Origin: Zhengitettix transpicula
Taxonomy: Eukaryota; Arthropoda; Insecta; Orthoptera; Tetrigidae
Length of the DNA: 64,000 nucleotides
Assembly: GCA_037074705.1 (NCBI GenBank)
Contig: CM073590.1
Coordinates: 119,651,600 to 119,715,599, forward strand
Reading direction: 5' to 3'
Position numbers and translations under genes: made by a program. Under the pieces are notes generated by a model that saw only the letters and a list, made by a program, of their open reading frames with translations, was not told the DNA's origin and searched no databases. Positions 45,970 through 59,345 of this stretch are shown here, piece after piece. The first letter of the stretch is position 1. Each line of letters begins with the position of its first letter.

Positions 45970-46060
45970 CCTACAATTATTTGATAAAGCAGACGCGTCG
46001 ATTCTCGGTTCGGTCAAGATTTTTCCATCCTGATACTTTAATTAAATATACTGTAATAAA
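45970..46060 (+). mobile_element. tRNA-derived SINE (family 1), copy 3
   Basis: TTTGATAAAGCAGACGCGTC, GATTCTCGGTTCGGTCAAGA and TTTTTCCATCCTGATACTTT. It is oriented opposite to copy 2, so the pair is head to head with about 60 bases between. Confidence 0.6.
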
Positions 46061-47164
46061 TTTATTACATTCAAATTGCTAATAATAAGAAGAAGGGAGA
46101 TTTATATCTTTGGAATGGTTTTATCTTCGTTTAGTATTTAGTTGCTTTTGTTAATGGCGAGAGTGGTTGTACAATGAATTGATTTATTAAAGGAAAATAA
46201 AATAATTTTTTTTAATATACGTACCCGCATATATAAAAAGTTGAACAATAATTTAAAGTGTTTATTACAATACGTTACACATTAACGACCTAATATAACC
46301 AGACAAAAAAATATTCAACATTACAAAAACTATATTAGTTATAACATTCTTTTATTATTGATTTTGTTAATTAAATTTTTCTTTCGAAGCATCGTGTACT
46401 ACAGCATCTGCTGTAGTAATAAAAAGTGATAATTTTTCCGTTGATAAAACATGCATATATTTTATTTAATTGTTTTTGAAAATGTAAATGAGTCAATTAA
46501 CAAATGCCATACCAGCTATCTACAGGACCTAAATTGAGCTTCAAAACGGTATTATATAATTTGTTTGCTTTTTTATGCTTAATGTTTTTGACTGTTTAAA
46601 TTAGGTCGTTAATGCGTAATATATAAACATGAATGGTGCTTAAATTGCGATGTCAATCAAATGTTCATCTTTGAAGAAACATACAGTAACGTTTTAATTG
46701 CTATTCACCCCCACGAGGAAAGTATCTTCAAATTAAACGGATACTGTCTTCCGGTCCAGGCCATTTCATCGTATTCAAAACAACAACAAAAATACGTTAT
46801 AAATCTAAAGTAAACTGGCCATTAACTTCAAATCTAAATATCATCCACAACAAAATAGTTTATTCGGAAATATATATCGAAGCAAACGTCTCAAAAACTG
46901 TTGTAGAAAATCGCTAAAAAGTTTTAGATATACTAATGTCTCGAATCCAGAGATATTTTATTCGTAACTGCGGTAGCTGCTCTGCCTGAGAAAGAAATTC
47001 TTTATTTTTTACCATCACTTTCCCAGCTACGAATGCCTGAGAAACGCCGCGTCCTCTAGAGCTGTGCATGTCTTAGGACCTAAATGCTGGGGTAGCGTAA
47101 AATATGTCTCCATTACGGAGATATCTGAAGCACGTGCACGGTTGCCGCAATCTCCATAACTTAC
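46061..47164. other. AT-rich non-coding stretch
   Basis: GCATCTGCTGTAGT-type small dyads occur near 46405 (ACTACAGCATCTGCTGTAGT is a near-perfect hairpin). No gene is supported. Confidence 0.35.
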
Positions 47165-47236
47165 CTTCTCTTTCTTCCGAGAGCTAATTTGTTCCGTTCC
47201 TCTTGGGTATTCGAGGTATTGCCGACTCACAAACAT
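47165..47236 (-). CDS. Candidate first coding exon (minus), unknown gene
   Basis: On the minus strand an ATG in fair context (ACGACATGT) opens 24 codons, MFVSRQYLEYPRGTEQISSR then KKEK. They run in phase 0 into GAGAAG|GTAAGTTATGG, an almost perfect splice donor. The flank is GC-richer than average. No upstream promoter or downstream exon is identified, and the protein is not recognised. A chance donor next to a short frame is a real alternative. Confidence 0.2.
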
Positions 47237-48489
47237 GTCGTGGGAACTCTGCTTCCGTACTTCCTTCTCACAAACATTGTTTACAGATTATCTACTGAGA
47301 AACGTTGTTTCATATCAAACTGAGAATGAAGCACCCCACTTAACCTGATTATAAAGGAAACTGTATCATATAAATGTAATGTTCGTTTCCAATTTAGAAA
47401 TTATAAAAATGAAACTCGTAAATTTCATAATACGCGGAATAATTATAATAGAAACCGGAAAAAATATAATATAAAAGCCAATCGTGAAAAATAATTATTA
47501 CGAGTACATATGCTGTAATAATATTGAGATTATTTTACAATAATAGACTTAAACTAAATATGAAGCTGAATTTTAAATCTTATGTTTCCACCACTTATTA
47601 AGCAATCTGCGACCATAAGATATTCTTTCAAAATTACTGTTGTAATGTAGATAGGTTCCTAATATGCTAAGAGGGCAGAAGTACCTCTGATTCCAGTTTA
47701 ACGAGTTAGGGAACACTCATAATACTGAATAACATTTTTTTTATTTACGCCCGGTTCTGTCAATTAAGTACTTAAAGGACCTAGCGACTTCCTAAGTTAG
47801 TTAATTCGGTGAAGAATTAATATTAATGAGTTCTATTAATATATCATTTGAATTTCAGATCAGCCTATTTTTACTTTTCTGATGTTACGTAGTTATGGAT
47901 GAATTATTCCTCGCCCGACGTCTAATGTAATTAATAATAAATCTAAATCTACTGCAAATATTATACGATGTATAACTTCATACATTTATAGTTCAATTGC
48001 CATGCTAATTTCATGGTAGTCCAGACAGTAGGCCTAGATTTCCCTAAAAGCATAAAATATAACTCATTATTTTTAGTGTTTCATATCTTTGATATTTTTT
48101 AACGTTTTTCTATTTATTTAATGTAGCAAAGTACTCATATATATACAACTGTGAACAAGAACAAGTAAGCAGTTTACTATAATATACTTATTAACTCATA
48201 TTTGTATTTACCCATACCACGGAACCCGTTTAGTTCTGTTTCTCTAACCGTGTTCGCTGATTGGGCCCGACCTCATAAAGAAGCCAAGTCTGAAGCTCGC
48301 TGTCCAGATGTTACCTAAGAAGTTATGACCAGTTCAACGAGTTGAAGAACAATTCATGAGCTGCGAAACAACTAAACATGGATTTCTTCATTTTCGCCTG
48401 GTTCTGTCCATTAGTCTTATTGTACGAGTAACTGATCGAAGTGGAATCACAGATAATTTTGTCTGATACAGCCTTTTCCGACTATTTTC
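47237..48489. other. AT-rich non-coding stretch
   Basis: Nothing recognisable. Confidence 0.4.
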
Positions 48490-49860
48490 TCTTAAACAGA
48501 TTGTCGACTGTATGAATCAATTAAGAATCTACCTTTAAAATTAGTAAATAAAAAGATAGTTACTGGTATAGTTCCCTTTAGATGGAAGACAAGTTTAATA
48601 GTTTCTATAGAAAAGTTAAAGGGTATGTTAATATTGGTTATTATAGACTGGAAAATGTGGTACCAGTTGAGAATAAGTTGGTAGAAATGTGTGTAGGGAA
48701 GCAGTTTAAACAGTACTGCGATAATTCGGGTTTATTACATAATTTTGAATCAGAGTTTAGGGCAGGGTTCTCATGTGAAACTGCTATTGTGGAAATAATA
48801 TCTACATGAAAAGATGTAATAGATCAAGGAAACTCGGTGCAAGCGGTTTTTTTGGATTTAAAGGAGCATTTGAGACAATGGATAGGATAAAGTTAAGGTG
48901 CATTCTTGGTTTTGTAGTTATTTATCAAACAGAACGCACAAGGTGGTTTATAAATAGAGAGACATTATTCGGTGATATTTGGGTTCTGTAGGGAAGTGTT
49001 TTGCGTCCTATACTGTTTAATTTGTACATAAATGATATGTTTGACTGATTGAAAAATTTTGAAGTAAGTCATAGATTACATGCTGACGAGGCTCGTATTT
49101 CCTTCCTGGGAAAGACCAAATTAAGTTAGTTGATAAAATGAACGCAGCTTTAAGTAAGTCGAATATATATTTACTTCAAATTAATTTAAAAGTACTATAA
49201 ACTAATTTTATCTATATTGGTAAGAAAATAAGATGTGAACGATTAGATGATAGTCTTGATAGATACAGACAGAGGTACCAATTTCAAATTTTTGGTAATT
49301 ATTTAAGATCAAAATATAAACATGAATTGTCATGTGTATATATAACAAAATAAGTAGAATGATAAGGTTTTTATATACAGTAGGCAAATTTTTTACAAAA
49401 TCATGTAAAACGATATATGTAATTGAGTTGTTCTGCCACATTTTAGTTATTCTTGTTCTGTATTGTATGGCTTTACAGATGAGGAGGTATTAAAAGGATT
49501 AATAAGTTAAAAAATAGAGCGTTTTGAATGATATTATTTTAAAATAAAAAAAATTGTGTAAAAATTATGTTATTAGAAATGAATAAGTTGTTTTTTCTAG
49601 ATTTTGAAACCTTACAAGCTCTAGTATTGATATATAAATGCATCAAAAGTTGTTGCAATCATATAAGCTATAAGTATGATATAAACCCATACAATTTTAG
49701 AATTAAGCTAGATAATGGACACAGATAAGGCTATGTTAGATTTTAAAAAAATAAGGATGTTCGAGAATTTAAGCATTTTCCGAAGGAAGTCAGAAAGTGT
49801 GGACAATTTGGAAATTTAAGAAAAGTTTATTCAGATACTTAATATAGTGTGGTTTAAAAA
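48490..49860 (+). pseudogene. Non-LTR retrotransposon ORF2 pseudogene (reverse transcriptase)
   Basis: Several frame-shifted pieces align in order with Jockey/CR1-like reverse transcriptases. IVDCMNQ and VTGIVPFRWKTSLIVSIEK (48540-48620) come first, then NVVPVENKLVEM, SEFRAGFSCETAIVEI, SVQAVFLDLKGAFETMD (the usual 'FLDL.kAFDtvdh' core, about 48830-48880), SVLRPILFNLYINDMFD (usual 'GSVLGPlLFnlYINDm') and SHRLHADEARISF (the FADDT box, catalytic YADD/FADD changed to HADE). The C-terminal LVLIYKCI and HFPKEVRKC lie near 49625 and 49770. Numerous stops and frame shifts and the lost aspartates make it inactive. Confidence 0.85.
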
Positions 49861-50030
49861 ATTGTATGCATTGTAAATAAGTAGCTTTTTGAGAAATTAT
49901 ATTATTATTATTAAATTTGTACCAATAAATAGTATTTTATAAATGAACGTTTGAAAATTAAAAATACATGAGATTTCAACAATACCGAAATGAAAATCGG
50001 TTTCGGCTGATTAAATAAATAAATATTATT
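49861..50030 (+). mobile_element. 3' UTR and TAAA-rich tail of the LINE pseudogene
   Basis: Follows the decayed ORF2 and ends GGTTTCGGCTGATTAAATAA ATAAATATT. A short tandem TAAA/ATAA tail in place of poly-A is common in CR1/Jockey-like elements. Confidence 0.6.
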
Positions 50031-51305
50031 TGCTTTTTATATACTTCATATTCCAAAATTAAGGACTGCTTATACTGGAGATCAGCAGAAATGCTGGTTC
50101 AAAAATTCGAAACACATGTGCGATTTTGGCTATATTATAATATTAACAGTTGCTGGATCCGTAATGGGTGAATCAATTTGTAGAACATTCGCGAACTACT
50201 TGTAAAATCCTGATTATCTTTCAGTTCTTGAATAACTTCTCCAAACTAAACAGAACGAAATGTATTGAACCAATATCTTTTATTTCTTTTTATTCCCCAT
50301 CACTGAAATGTTAAACCTTTCAAACACTCACTGCTATCGTTGTTTAATTTAAAATTCAAACTATAATTTATCTTTCGTGCTGTTTCACTTCACTTCACTG
50401 CCACAATTTTTTTAAAAAACATATTTTAATATATTTGTTTCGTTATTAATATGAAAAAATTCTTCCATTGAACTACACTATTACGTAACTCAATGACAAC
50501 TTGTCTACTTTCGTAAAAAAAAATACCTTATCTCTATTTCAGACAGATACTTGCTACTCTTAGTAAAAGTTCTCATTAATTTTGCTGGAAAATTTGTTCA
50601 ACCCACTATAGTTCTGTTATGAGACTAGCATTTTCTCAAGTCCCTGGATCCCGTCTTCTCCTTGTCAGTTGACTTCTAGAACTTCTAGATGTAAAAACTC
50701 CTGGTATTTCTCCTTTATGAAAGTGTTTTCCATATTCGAGTTATGTTCCAAATTTCTACGACGCGTCTTAGTCTGAACCTTATCTAATACCTCCATATGT
50801 TCGCACCTATATGGTCACAGCAGACCGCACTGTCTGGTTTATGTTTTGAATTTCATTCGCTGCTTTGGAACTCTTCCTCAAAATTCTGTTGATAAAACGA
50901 AGGCCACATTACTCACGACTGTCGTAGTATCAGTAGTTTTAGTATTTTAAAAAATTCATTGAGTATTAAATAGTATATCTATTAAATAGCATATATATCC
51001 ATTATGCACGACTATTTTTCGTGTATAATTGTATATTTTCTTATATAACTAATAATAATCGTGAATATAATGGTGACGCTTCTTATGAGACCAATGCCAA
51101 AAAATTAATATTTCTCAAACAGGGACATTAAAACTGATCTCTTAATCCTCGGAAATATGAGGGGGGGAGGAGAAGCAGGCACTAACTTATCTTAAATTTC
51201 TAGCTATAAAAATTGTGAACTGGTGTGAACTTGGCAAAATTTCAATTTGCCAGTTGAAGCTGTTTTCAAAGCCTCTGCTTTAATATAGACCATGGTATTC
51301 ATTTC
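50031..51305. other. AT-rich non-coding stretch
   Basis: Nothing recognisable. A (G)n/AGG run is at about 51162. Confidence 0.4.
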
Positions 51306-51560
51306 TCAGTCAACGGTGGAACCGTGGGCGGAAGGCTCCATTGGCTCCCGTATCTCGCCTTCCGATCTCGCGACCCGTGCTCACCTCTGGCCTTCATAAT
51401 TCGCCTCGCCGACCCTCTCCTAAATCTCCTTCGACAGTCTCACTGCGCTCTGATGCCTCCACTTTCACACCAGGGGCTGCCTTTGTTGGAAACGACCGTC
51501 TCATCCTCCAACAACTGGGCCACTCCGTTAGCCATTTTAAATTGGAGTATTAAGACGCAC
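51306..51560 (+). other. GC-rich island with serine/proline-rich open frames
   Basis: Two overlapping plus-strand frames are open across about 230 bp. One reads ...KAPLAPVSRLPISRPVLTSG, then SPRRPSPKSPSTVSLRSDAS, then TPGAAFVGNDRLILQQLGHS. It resembles a disordered Ser/Pro/Arg-rich protein segment. It has no ATG near its start and ends at a stop after SHFKLEY. On the minus strand GCCAGAG|GTGAGCACG is donor-like. This could be an exon, promoter-proximal DNA or an old repeat. No family is recognised. Confidence 0.25.
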
Positions 51561-53270
51561 GTATAAACTGTACTTAAACTCGTTTGTTTTCTTCCATATC
51601 CAGCGCAAGTATGGTATTTTTGCTTTCGCCTACCGTTTTTATAAAATGATCAGCTTGATTCTTGCCGTTTCCTTCTGTGCCAAAATGATATGCTCCCTAG
51701 AGTAATCCTTCTTCTTCAGTTTTCTTTCTTCGCATACTTTGATAGATAAAAGGATGTTTAAGCATAAAAATGCACTTCAAAAAAGATTTTCATTTTTCCC
51801 GGAAAAACATGTGAGAAATCCGGTATATATATAGTAAGAGGGGCAAACATGTCAATACTCACAGAGTCAGGAAGAGCAACAATAACTTTGTATTTTTTCG
51901 CAGACCTAAATTGCTTCACAAAGTAGTTGTTTTATGAGAGGAGAGAAATTTTTTAATTAACTCTGCATTGTTTTCATATATGTTCTACTACTTAGTTCCT
52001 TTTTAAAAATTTAAGTATTTCCATGTATATTTATTCATATATTCTATTATAACACAACTTAATAAATGTGTATTTTATATTTTTTGCTTAAAATTAATAT
52101 TTTCAGCTACATAATCTGCCGAGCTTCATTTACATTTTTTAATGTCCATTCCAAAGAACTAATTTTCTCATTCAACGCCAGAAAGTACTTATATTAATAC
52201 CGAATTATTTAATCAACGTCAAATTCAGTTTATTTTAAAAGCGTTTCACTTTATTAAGGAATTGGTTTTAACGTCTGAAATAAATATTTTACAACTAATA
52301 TTAATTAGTTTTGACGATGAAAACATCGTCACCCTATATATGTATGTATATACATAGTAAGATATTGCATAATTTCAGTCAAACTAAATTATATTACTAA
52401 GGTCATTAAAAAGAATGTTGTAACGTGAGGCAGAAGATGCACAAATACATCAAATTTTCATTTTAATAAATGTATGTAGCCGTTCGTTCTTACTTTTGGT
52501 TTTTCCGCGTTTTCTGAAAAAAAACTTTGTTAATTTATCGTTCAGTTCGGCTGATTTGAGGCCAACTTTCACCCTTACGAGCATCGCCAATCCAGTGTGA
52601 AAAGCGTTACTCACGCTTGCACTGTATTAAAGGTCCGTGCAAACCTGTTGCTAGCATCGCATTGGCTTTTACAGAGGCCAACGGAGCTTTTAATTTTTAT
52701 TTTTATATCTATGTTGTAAAGTAGTCCGCCCCCTTGCATAAATCAGAGGGCGTAAGTAGACTGGCCAAAATCTGGCGAGGCGATGAGCGAACAAAGCAGA
52801 GCTTTTACTGGTCATAAATTGCAACCTCCTGAACATTGCGCAGTTATAGCTGCCAGTAACTCACGGTGTTGCGATTCTTCTGCATCCTTTGTAATAACCC
52901 TACAAGTAGATTGAGCGAGGATGCAGTTAGATAATAAAACGTTTCTAAAACCAAAAGAACATTTTCTTTTTGTGAAGCATTGGGAAATTAAACAAGTAGA
53001 AGCAAATATGACAGGCAATGTTTCAGAAATGTGCCAGTCTCTCAATTTACCCAGGTTCTATAAATTACATTTCGGTTTAGAAAGTAATTTGTAATTAATT
53101 TTTTATTCATTTTCAACTTTCGAAACTAAGCATAAGTGCATTCGATTAAATCGTATTTAAGTTTAGAGTGAGCAATTCTGCTGATAATGTTCATGGGTTC
53201 CTTTCCAATACGTCCTGATTTGAGATGACATCTGACGCTCTCGCACTCTCTCGTATTATACACTCATTTA
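51561..53270. other. AT-rich non-coding stretch
   Basis: 52550-52800 is moderately GC-rich. A 77-codon minus frame at 52812-53045 has no signature. Confidence 0.35.
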
Positions 53271-53445
53271 AAATGAAAAATTTACGTCTGACTGAAAAAT
53301 AATAAGAAAGATAGATATCGTACAAAAAGAAGTGATAATATAAATACCACACAACGTTTCTGGAAGTCTTGTTCCTCTCTTCAGGTGTAGAAAAAACGCA
53401 TGAGCCTAGAGAGCACTAATCAGTTGACAAAACTCAAAAGCTCAT
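53271..53445 (+). repeat. Family B dispersed repeat, copy 4
   Basis: AATTTACGTCTGACTGAAAA, AATAAGAAAGATAGATATC, AAATACCACACAACGTTTCT, GTTCCTCTCTTCAGGTGTAG and GACAAAACTCAAAAGCTC, in the order of copy 1. Confidence 0.7.
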
Positions 53446-54889
53446 TTATTTTAATGTCTCCTCAAGTTCTCTTAAGGAAAAAGACAGCAGCAGTGTGTAC
53501 TAATCAGTATCGTCTCGACATACAGTAGCCTAGGCCACCCAATAATATTCCTCGGTTTTCATGGTATGCCATCTCAGATCAAGATCATTCGAGACCCAAA
53601 AAATTAAGATCTTGATTATATTTGTACAGATAAAATTTTTATGAGGTTTGGGTTACACTGGATATTATGATCATAAAAGCGGGTAGTCATTACAGTCGTC
53701 TCTCGTTTTTCTGGGAAACAAAAGAAGTGTTGACGCAGCAAACCAGTTCAGATGTTTTCCATAATCTCAGTCAATTATGATTCTATCGGCTCTGATTAAG
53801 AATTGTATTATTTGATTCTACCCTACCTTAGTGTCATATTACTTCTTATGCTATCTTCCAAATTCTTGTGTAGTATATCTTCCTTTTTCTAATCCTCTTG
53901 TAAATATTATTTATTATGGTGATAGTAACGAACTGAAAAATGAATTGGCATGCAAAATTTAGGCTGGTGATGGTAAGAATGCTGCTTATGTTTCATAATG
54001 ACCATAAGCATATATTATTTGAAAAAATTAAACGAAAATTTAACTCTCGATAATAACACGCTATAATTATACACCATTTTAAATGCTTGATATGTACCAA
54101 ACTAAAGTAAAGACGTATTTACCAGTATTGTGTTCCCCAATCATCGGGGTCATTTATTGCCGTTAGATACGAAGGCAAGAAGAAGCATTATCAGGGTCTG
54201 CGATGCAAAATGTTAACTGTCGTCTGCGGGCTGGATTGCTTGCGTGATCTAACTTTAATTTTTATGTTGTCAGTATTGCTGGATCCGGAATAGCGCCAGG
54301 TCTGACTTTTCAGGAAATTATGAGAGGAATTTGAAAGTTAATATAAAACCGACTCGCAGAGAATGAGATCGAGCAGTCTTTCTTTTCCTTTCTTGAAGTA
54401 AAGTCGGAATATAATGGACACGTGGAGAAGGAAAACCACACAATCTTGAGTCTGATTACTAGCAGTTCTCGCGACATTACGAGATTATTAACGAGAGAAG
54501 TTTTATTGAGTATGTGGCTGAAAAAGAGAGGAGTAATTCAGACTACAGTGATTCCGTCTTGGAAGCGGAACAGCAGATAAAGAAGTTCTCAGACAGCAGA
54601 TTCCAGGATCAATCACTGTGTAACATATAAGATTATTTTGCATAATTATAATTCATATAAATTTGTAAATTTACGCCATTAATACAAATTAGATCCCCAC
54701 AAAACGGTTCTGAGAAAATGAGATCATGTTATAAATTGTAATTATATTTTTAGTAATTTTTATATTTAGAACACTATATTTAAAATAAGCTAACGAATAT
54801 CTGATAATGAAAAAACAAAGTAAACACTTGTGTACACAAACATGTTTTTGACATGAAGTAGTATTGATTTATATATTTTGAAAAAGTGC
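53446..54889. other. Non-coding stretch
   Basis: 54130-54620 is GC-richer with no recognisable element. No coding frame. Confidence 0.35.
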
Positions 54890-55130
54890 TGCCATTCATT
54901 GAGGAATGTTTCTAGTGTAAAGCAAGTGCGGTCACACATCAGAGCGCTGCTGTAATCCCAGTGCCAGGGGCGTCATATCGCAGACGCCAGGAACTGGTTT
55001 GCGGGGTAAATGCTCGGTCTTACACGGTGAGCTGCTTCCACCTGTCTCGGAGAATCTCTCACTGGGCTCAACGAGCTTGTAAAGGGCGTAATTGAAGGAT
55101 AACTGAACTGTAACAGATCTATTAGGTCAT
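54890..55130. other. GC-richer, possibly regulatory block
   Basis: Contains GGGGCGTCATATCGCAGACG, CCACCTGTCTCGG (E-box CACCTG) and AAGGGCGTAATTGAAGG. Partly repeated CGCAGACGCCAGG/GTGCCAGGGGCG words are visible. No coding frame. Confidence 0.2.
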
Positions 55131-58110
55131 TACATACATCTGTTCAACTCCATCATGCCTAATGCCGTGGTGTCAAGTGAGACGATAACCAAACTTGAAT
55201 CATATGATCTTCCAGGAGTGTAACGCCTATATATTTATATTACCTTCCTCATACTCTTAAATCTAATGTTTCTTATGACTGGAAACTAGATAGCAAGTCA
55301 AATAACGTTTCATTAATGTAATGACATCGCTTCATTTAAAAATAACCTAACCAACGAGTCTGCACATAAATTTGAGAGAATTAGCAATTAATAACATTTT
55401 TAACTAACTGGATTTCAAATATTAATAATACATGAAAACTTACCGGTGTGAAAAATATTTTTAACGATTACTATATTCGTCTCAAATATTTTTTTGTGTA
55501 TAATACCATCAGTGAGTCGGCGATTAAAACAATTAGTCTTTAAAGAATAGCCATCAATTTTCATCATAAAACATTAAATTTAACGAATAGTCCATCCAAT
55601 GTTATCTTCTAAATTTTTTCTGGCCTGTATACACTTTAGTCACGCACTCTTCTCTGCTTTTATATACTGCAAGATCAGCTGATTTTCTTCTTTCCAATCT
55701 TCTGTCAATTTAATCAACATTGCATGAGTCAGAATAATGGAAATGATGTTGAGCAAATGCTCAAATTATAGGTACCTAATTTAACGCATATTTGACTTCT
55801 AATCCATTTGTAGTAGTTTCATTTGTATCTCATGCATTTATATATATTAATATTAATTACAAAAATTATTGATAAACATTAAGCAGGGTTTTTTAATATA
55901 TCAGACTTTTGTATTTTCCCTTCTTTCACCTCAAAACCAGTGTTTAATGTTAACTTGAACACAGATCAAAATAATTTATTTAATTAGAAACATATAAACC
56001 AAAATGAACAATTATAAGTTAACCCTTAACCCTAAATCGAAAAATAAAACAGCTGTTTCAGATTAAGTTGAAAGCAGCCTACATTAATGTAATTTTGACA
56101 CTGAGTTTTAATATCACAATAATAATAAATCTAAACTTAGATGTAAGTATTAGGAAAATATTGTAAATTACAAACATGAAGGCTCTAAAATTGGAACTTT
56201 TATAAGAAAGTTTCAAAAACATTTTATAAATAAATTATTTTTGGGACAATATTGCAATAATATAGAATTAATTATTTTTAAATAAATTAAATATTGATCA
56301 TTTTTGTAACAGTGTAAATAATGATAAACAGATACGATCAAAACACTGTTAAATAAATAATCTAAACATATCTTGAATCGATAACATAAGAAGTATTGGT
56401 CAAACATATCTGTTTTTGTTCGAATGTTCATGCGACACAGTGTAATATTACCAATTAACTTTATAAATTATACAAATAGGTACCGTAAAGTAAATATACC
56501 ATTTAATTCAATAAAAGTACTAATATTTTCAATTTTTGTATGTATAATTAATATAATTATAAATTAATGTAATTTATAATGATAGGATGAATTGGAAAGT
56601 AATGTATCGTATATTTTATAGGTTTGTGTGATGAATATATTATTATAGATCCTAATCTCCGTTTAAATTGTAACAATGAATCAATTTGTTTAATGGTTTT
56701 ACTTCTTATCCTCTGAATTTATTTTCTGGCAATGAAATTTTTATTATATTAATTCAAAACGTGTCACGGATGATTAAGAAAAGCTTTCGATCATCGCAAC
56801 AGAATTGCCTTATTGGTTGAAATGAGTATCTATCAGTCGTATAAAACTGGTTATAGTGTCGTATTAAATATCGAAACTTCAGCAAATGTTTAAGACATTA
56901 GATACCATAACTGCAGAAAGTAGGCAAAACTTCATTGCAGATGTTGTGTGTGTAGCGGAGTTACTAGGCGTCAGGCCTATCATATACAGTTTTGTAGGCA
57001 CTTGTGCTGAGTTAAGGTGGTCTAACGGAAGATATACAATCAAATTGTATCGAATTTTCATTTACAAATATATTTATATAGTACTGTATAAAATGGAAAT
57101 TTCGAGTTAATTTATTTTACCGGGGACTTAAAATGTCCGAAATTATTATATGTAGAACAAGTTTTAGTACAGTTGAATCAAATTCTTTATTATAATGATA
57201 TTTAATATTCAAATTTTGAATAATAAGAGTGCTAATGTAGGAGAAAGAGAAATCCGTGTACCGTCCGTTATGCCAAGTGAGGACCATAAAATCCAATCGC
57301 CCACTGAAAATAACAAAAATAGACGTAATCAATAAAATATATACTGAATATCTGGCATCTGGGACGCTGATCAAATAATATTAGTCGTAAAATTTAATGT
57401 ATTCCCAAAACACTATAAAAATTCGGCAAGTTGCTATTAGAAATATGCTTGGTAACGTGTAAGTGGATGAATATGTGTGTGCGTCGATGTGTCCGTCCAC
57501 GAGGAACAAGTAAATTCGTATTTTTGCTACTTATCTCAATACAGGGATTGTGGTTGAAATTTTTTCAGCCACTGCTCTGTCATCGCGTGCTTGGTCCTGC
57601 CGCAGGCGACCAGCGGGATCCCTATCAACATTAACTAACAAACCAGTTTATGAGAGCACACCTTTCACTGCCGTTAATTGATTTAAAACTCTTATCTTGA
57701 TCAAGCGTTCTTAAGTACATCCATTAATGGAAAGGTGGGAATAACTGTTACAGTGTATTTCCTACAACTGTGCTAACTACGTAACTTTAACCATGGCATA
57801 CATGTCTCGCGTATAATGTGCGTACGTCATATCCCGCGGAAATTCATAATAATAAAAAGGGACAAATTCTTGTAGAATAGCCCAGCATTTTAGGTCATTA
57901 TTATATTTGTACCCTCCCTGTATTAAAAATGAGAACTGGACTTACATGAAATATATTTCATGTACTCGCATATTGTTGTGAAGGTTTAAGTTTTAGTGTA
58001 GTATACAGATACAAGAGACGTTCAGAATTAAAAATATATCCCTAAGTTATGACAAAGTAAGACGTTTATACTGTTTCGATTTCAACACTAATTTTCCAAC
58101 AAACGTAATG
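55131..58110. other. AT-rich non-coding stretch
   Basis: A GC-richer spot at 57560-57620 with CGCAGGCGACCAGCGGGATC has no coding support. Open frames at 56879-57110 and 57117-57374 have no signatures. Confidence 0.4.
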
Positions 58111-58217
58111 GTTTTTTTTTTCCTTTTTTTTTAGGGCAACGGGCTACATGAGGGTAATTCACTTTGGGCAACTCCCCTTTAATAGCATAGGAAGGGATTT
58201 GAAAGGGGGGATGTGGA
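58111..58217 (-). mobile_element. Family A retroposon copy 5 (3' end only)
   Basis: The minus strand reads CCTTCCTATGCTATTAAAGG, GGAGTTGCCCAAAGTGAATT and CCTCATGTAGCCCGTTGCCC, then a long A-run interrupted by GG. Strongly 5'-truncated: only about 85 bp of the body is left. Confidence 0.85.
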
Positions 58218-58669
58218 CCGTGTTTAATATATTCCAATAAATCACTTTATCGTTTGCGAGTAAAAACATGCTCAAGACTCAAAATTGAATTTCGGAAGAA
58301 CAAAAGAGATCATATAAAGGATTGACAGGTAAGGAAATGGCAAGACTGAATTAAAAATTACTAAATGTTATGTAAGCTACATCGTGAAAAAATGTGTTGA
58401 AGATGCAAAAAATATAATCCAAAACAATTTCTGTCTCCGATTCAATCCACTCTATGTATGATTGCTCAAGATACGACGTATTAAAATCTGAAATAATATA
58501 TTTCAATATATATATTGTAATACTAAACTATTTAAAAAATTAATAATATTAAATATGAAAGTTAGCACGTCAAAAAATGTAATAATTATGAATGAAACAA
58601 TTTATTTAATTTAAATTTTTAAATGAAGGAGCATAAATAAGAAAATTTATTTAAACTGACCAAACAATT
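58218..58669. other. AT-rich non-coding stretch
   Basis: Nothing recognisable. Confidence 0.4.
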
Positions 58670-59345
58670 AATTTATTCAATGCTCCCAAATTTTAAATTT
58701 ACAGATAAATATTCAACAACTTTTTTTACTCTTAATCTCAGGGTCTTGAACTGGACCTTTTAAATAAATAATATTATTACTCGATTATAAAAACAATCCA
58801 ATTTCTGTGCCAATGTGTACATGTGAATTTATTACAAAACAATATTTTCAATAGTCAACAAAAAAAACTAAATCTGACTATTATATTTACGCTTAAGTTT
58901 ACAATTAATGAAATTTCAATTAGACTTACAGTTTTGTTGGTACCTAGGCAATCAATTTCTACCTGGTTCCGAACACTTTCACACACACTTTAATTTTACA
59001 ACAGGCCTTATGTTTCACAGAATTTAATACTGTACTTGATAATTTGGCAAATTGGCGGTAACTCGAACGCTGCTCTGCTCCACAACAATTTCGTAAATTC
59101 GATCACGGTCCAACTCCTCCACGCTGAACGAAAGTTCAATCCGGACGAAAACGGCTACTGCTTTGCAATATTCACTTTTGCAAAACTTTCATGAATATTT
59201 TACTTTAATGCTACTCTATATTCTCCAATACTTTTAATAATGTATTAACAGAGTATAGTCTCTGCTCGCTTTTAACTTTAGTTCCGTCCTCGATTGAATT
59301 CCTTCGCCAACTCTCGACTTTACTTCCGGTTCCGCGCGCCATATC
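58670..59345 (+). repeat. Possible family C element, copy 2
   Basis: Holds CTCAGGGTCTT at 58738, AACGGCTACT at about 59154 and a GC-richer end (CTTTACTTCCGGTTCCGCGC) in the order seen at 10050-10860. Spacing differs and the minisatellite of copy 1 is absent. Confidence 0.35.

Noticed and set aside
56879..57110. Complementary open frames on both strands
   Set aside because: Shadow pair without family signature or splice context.
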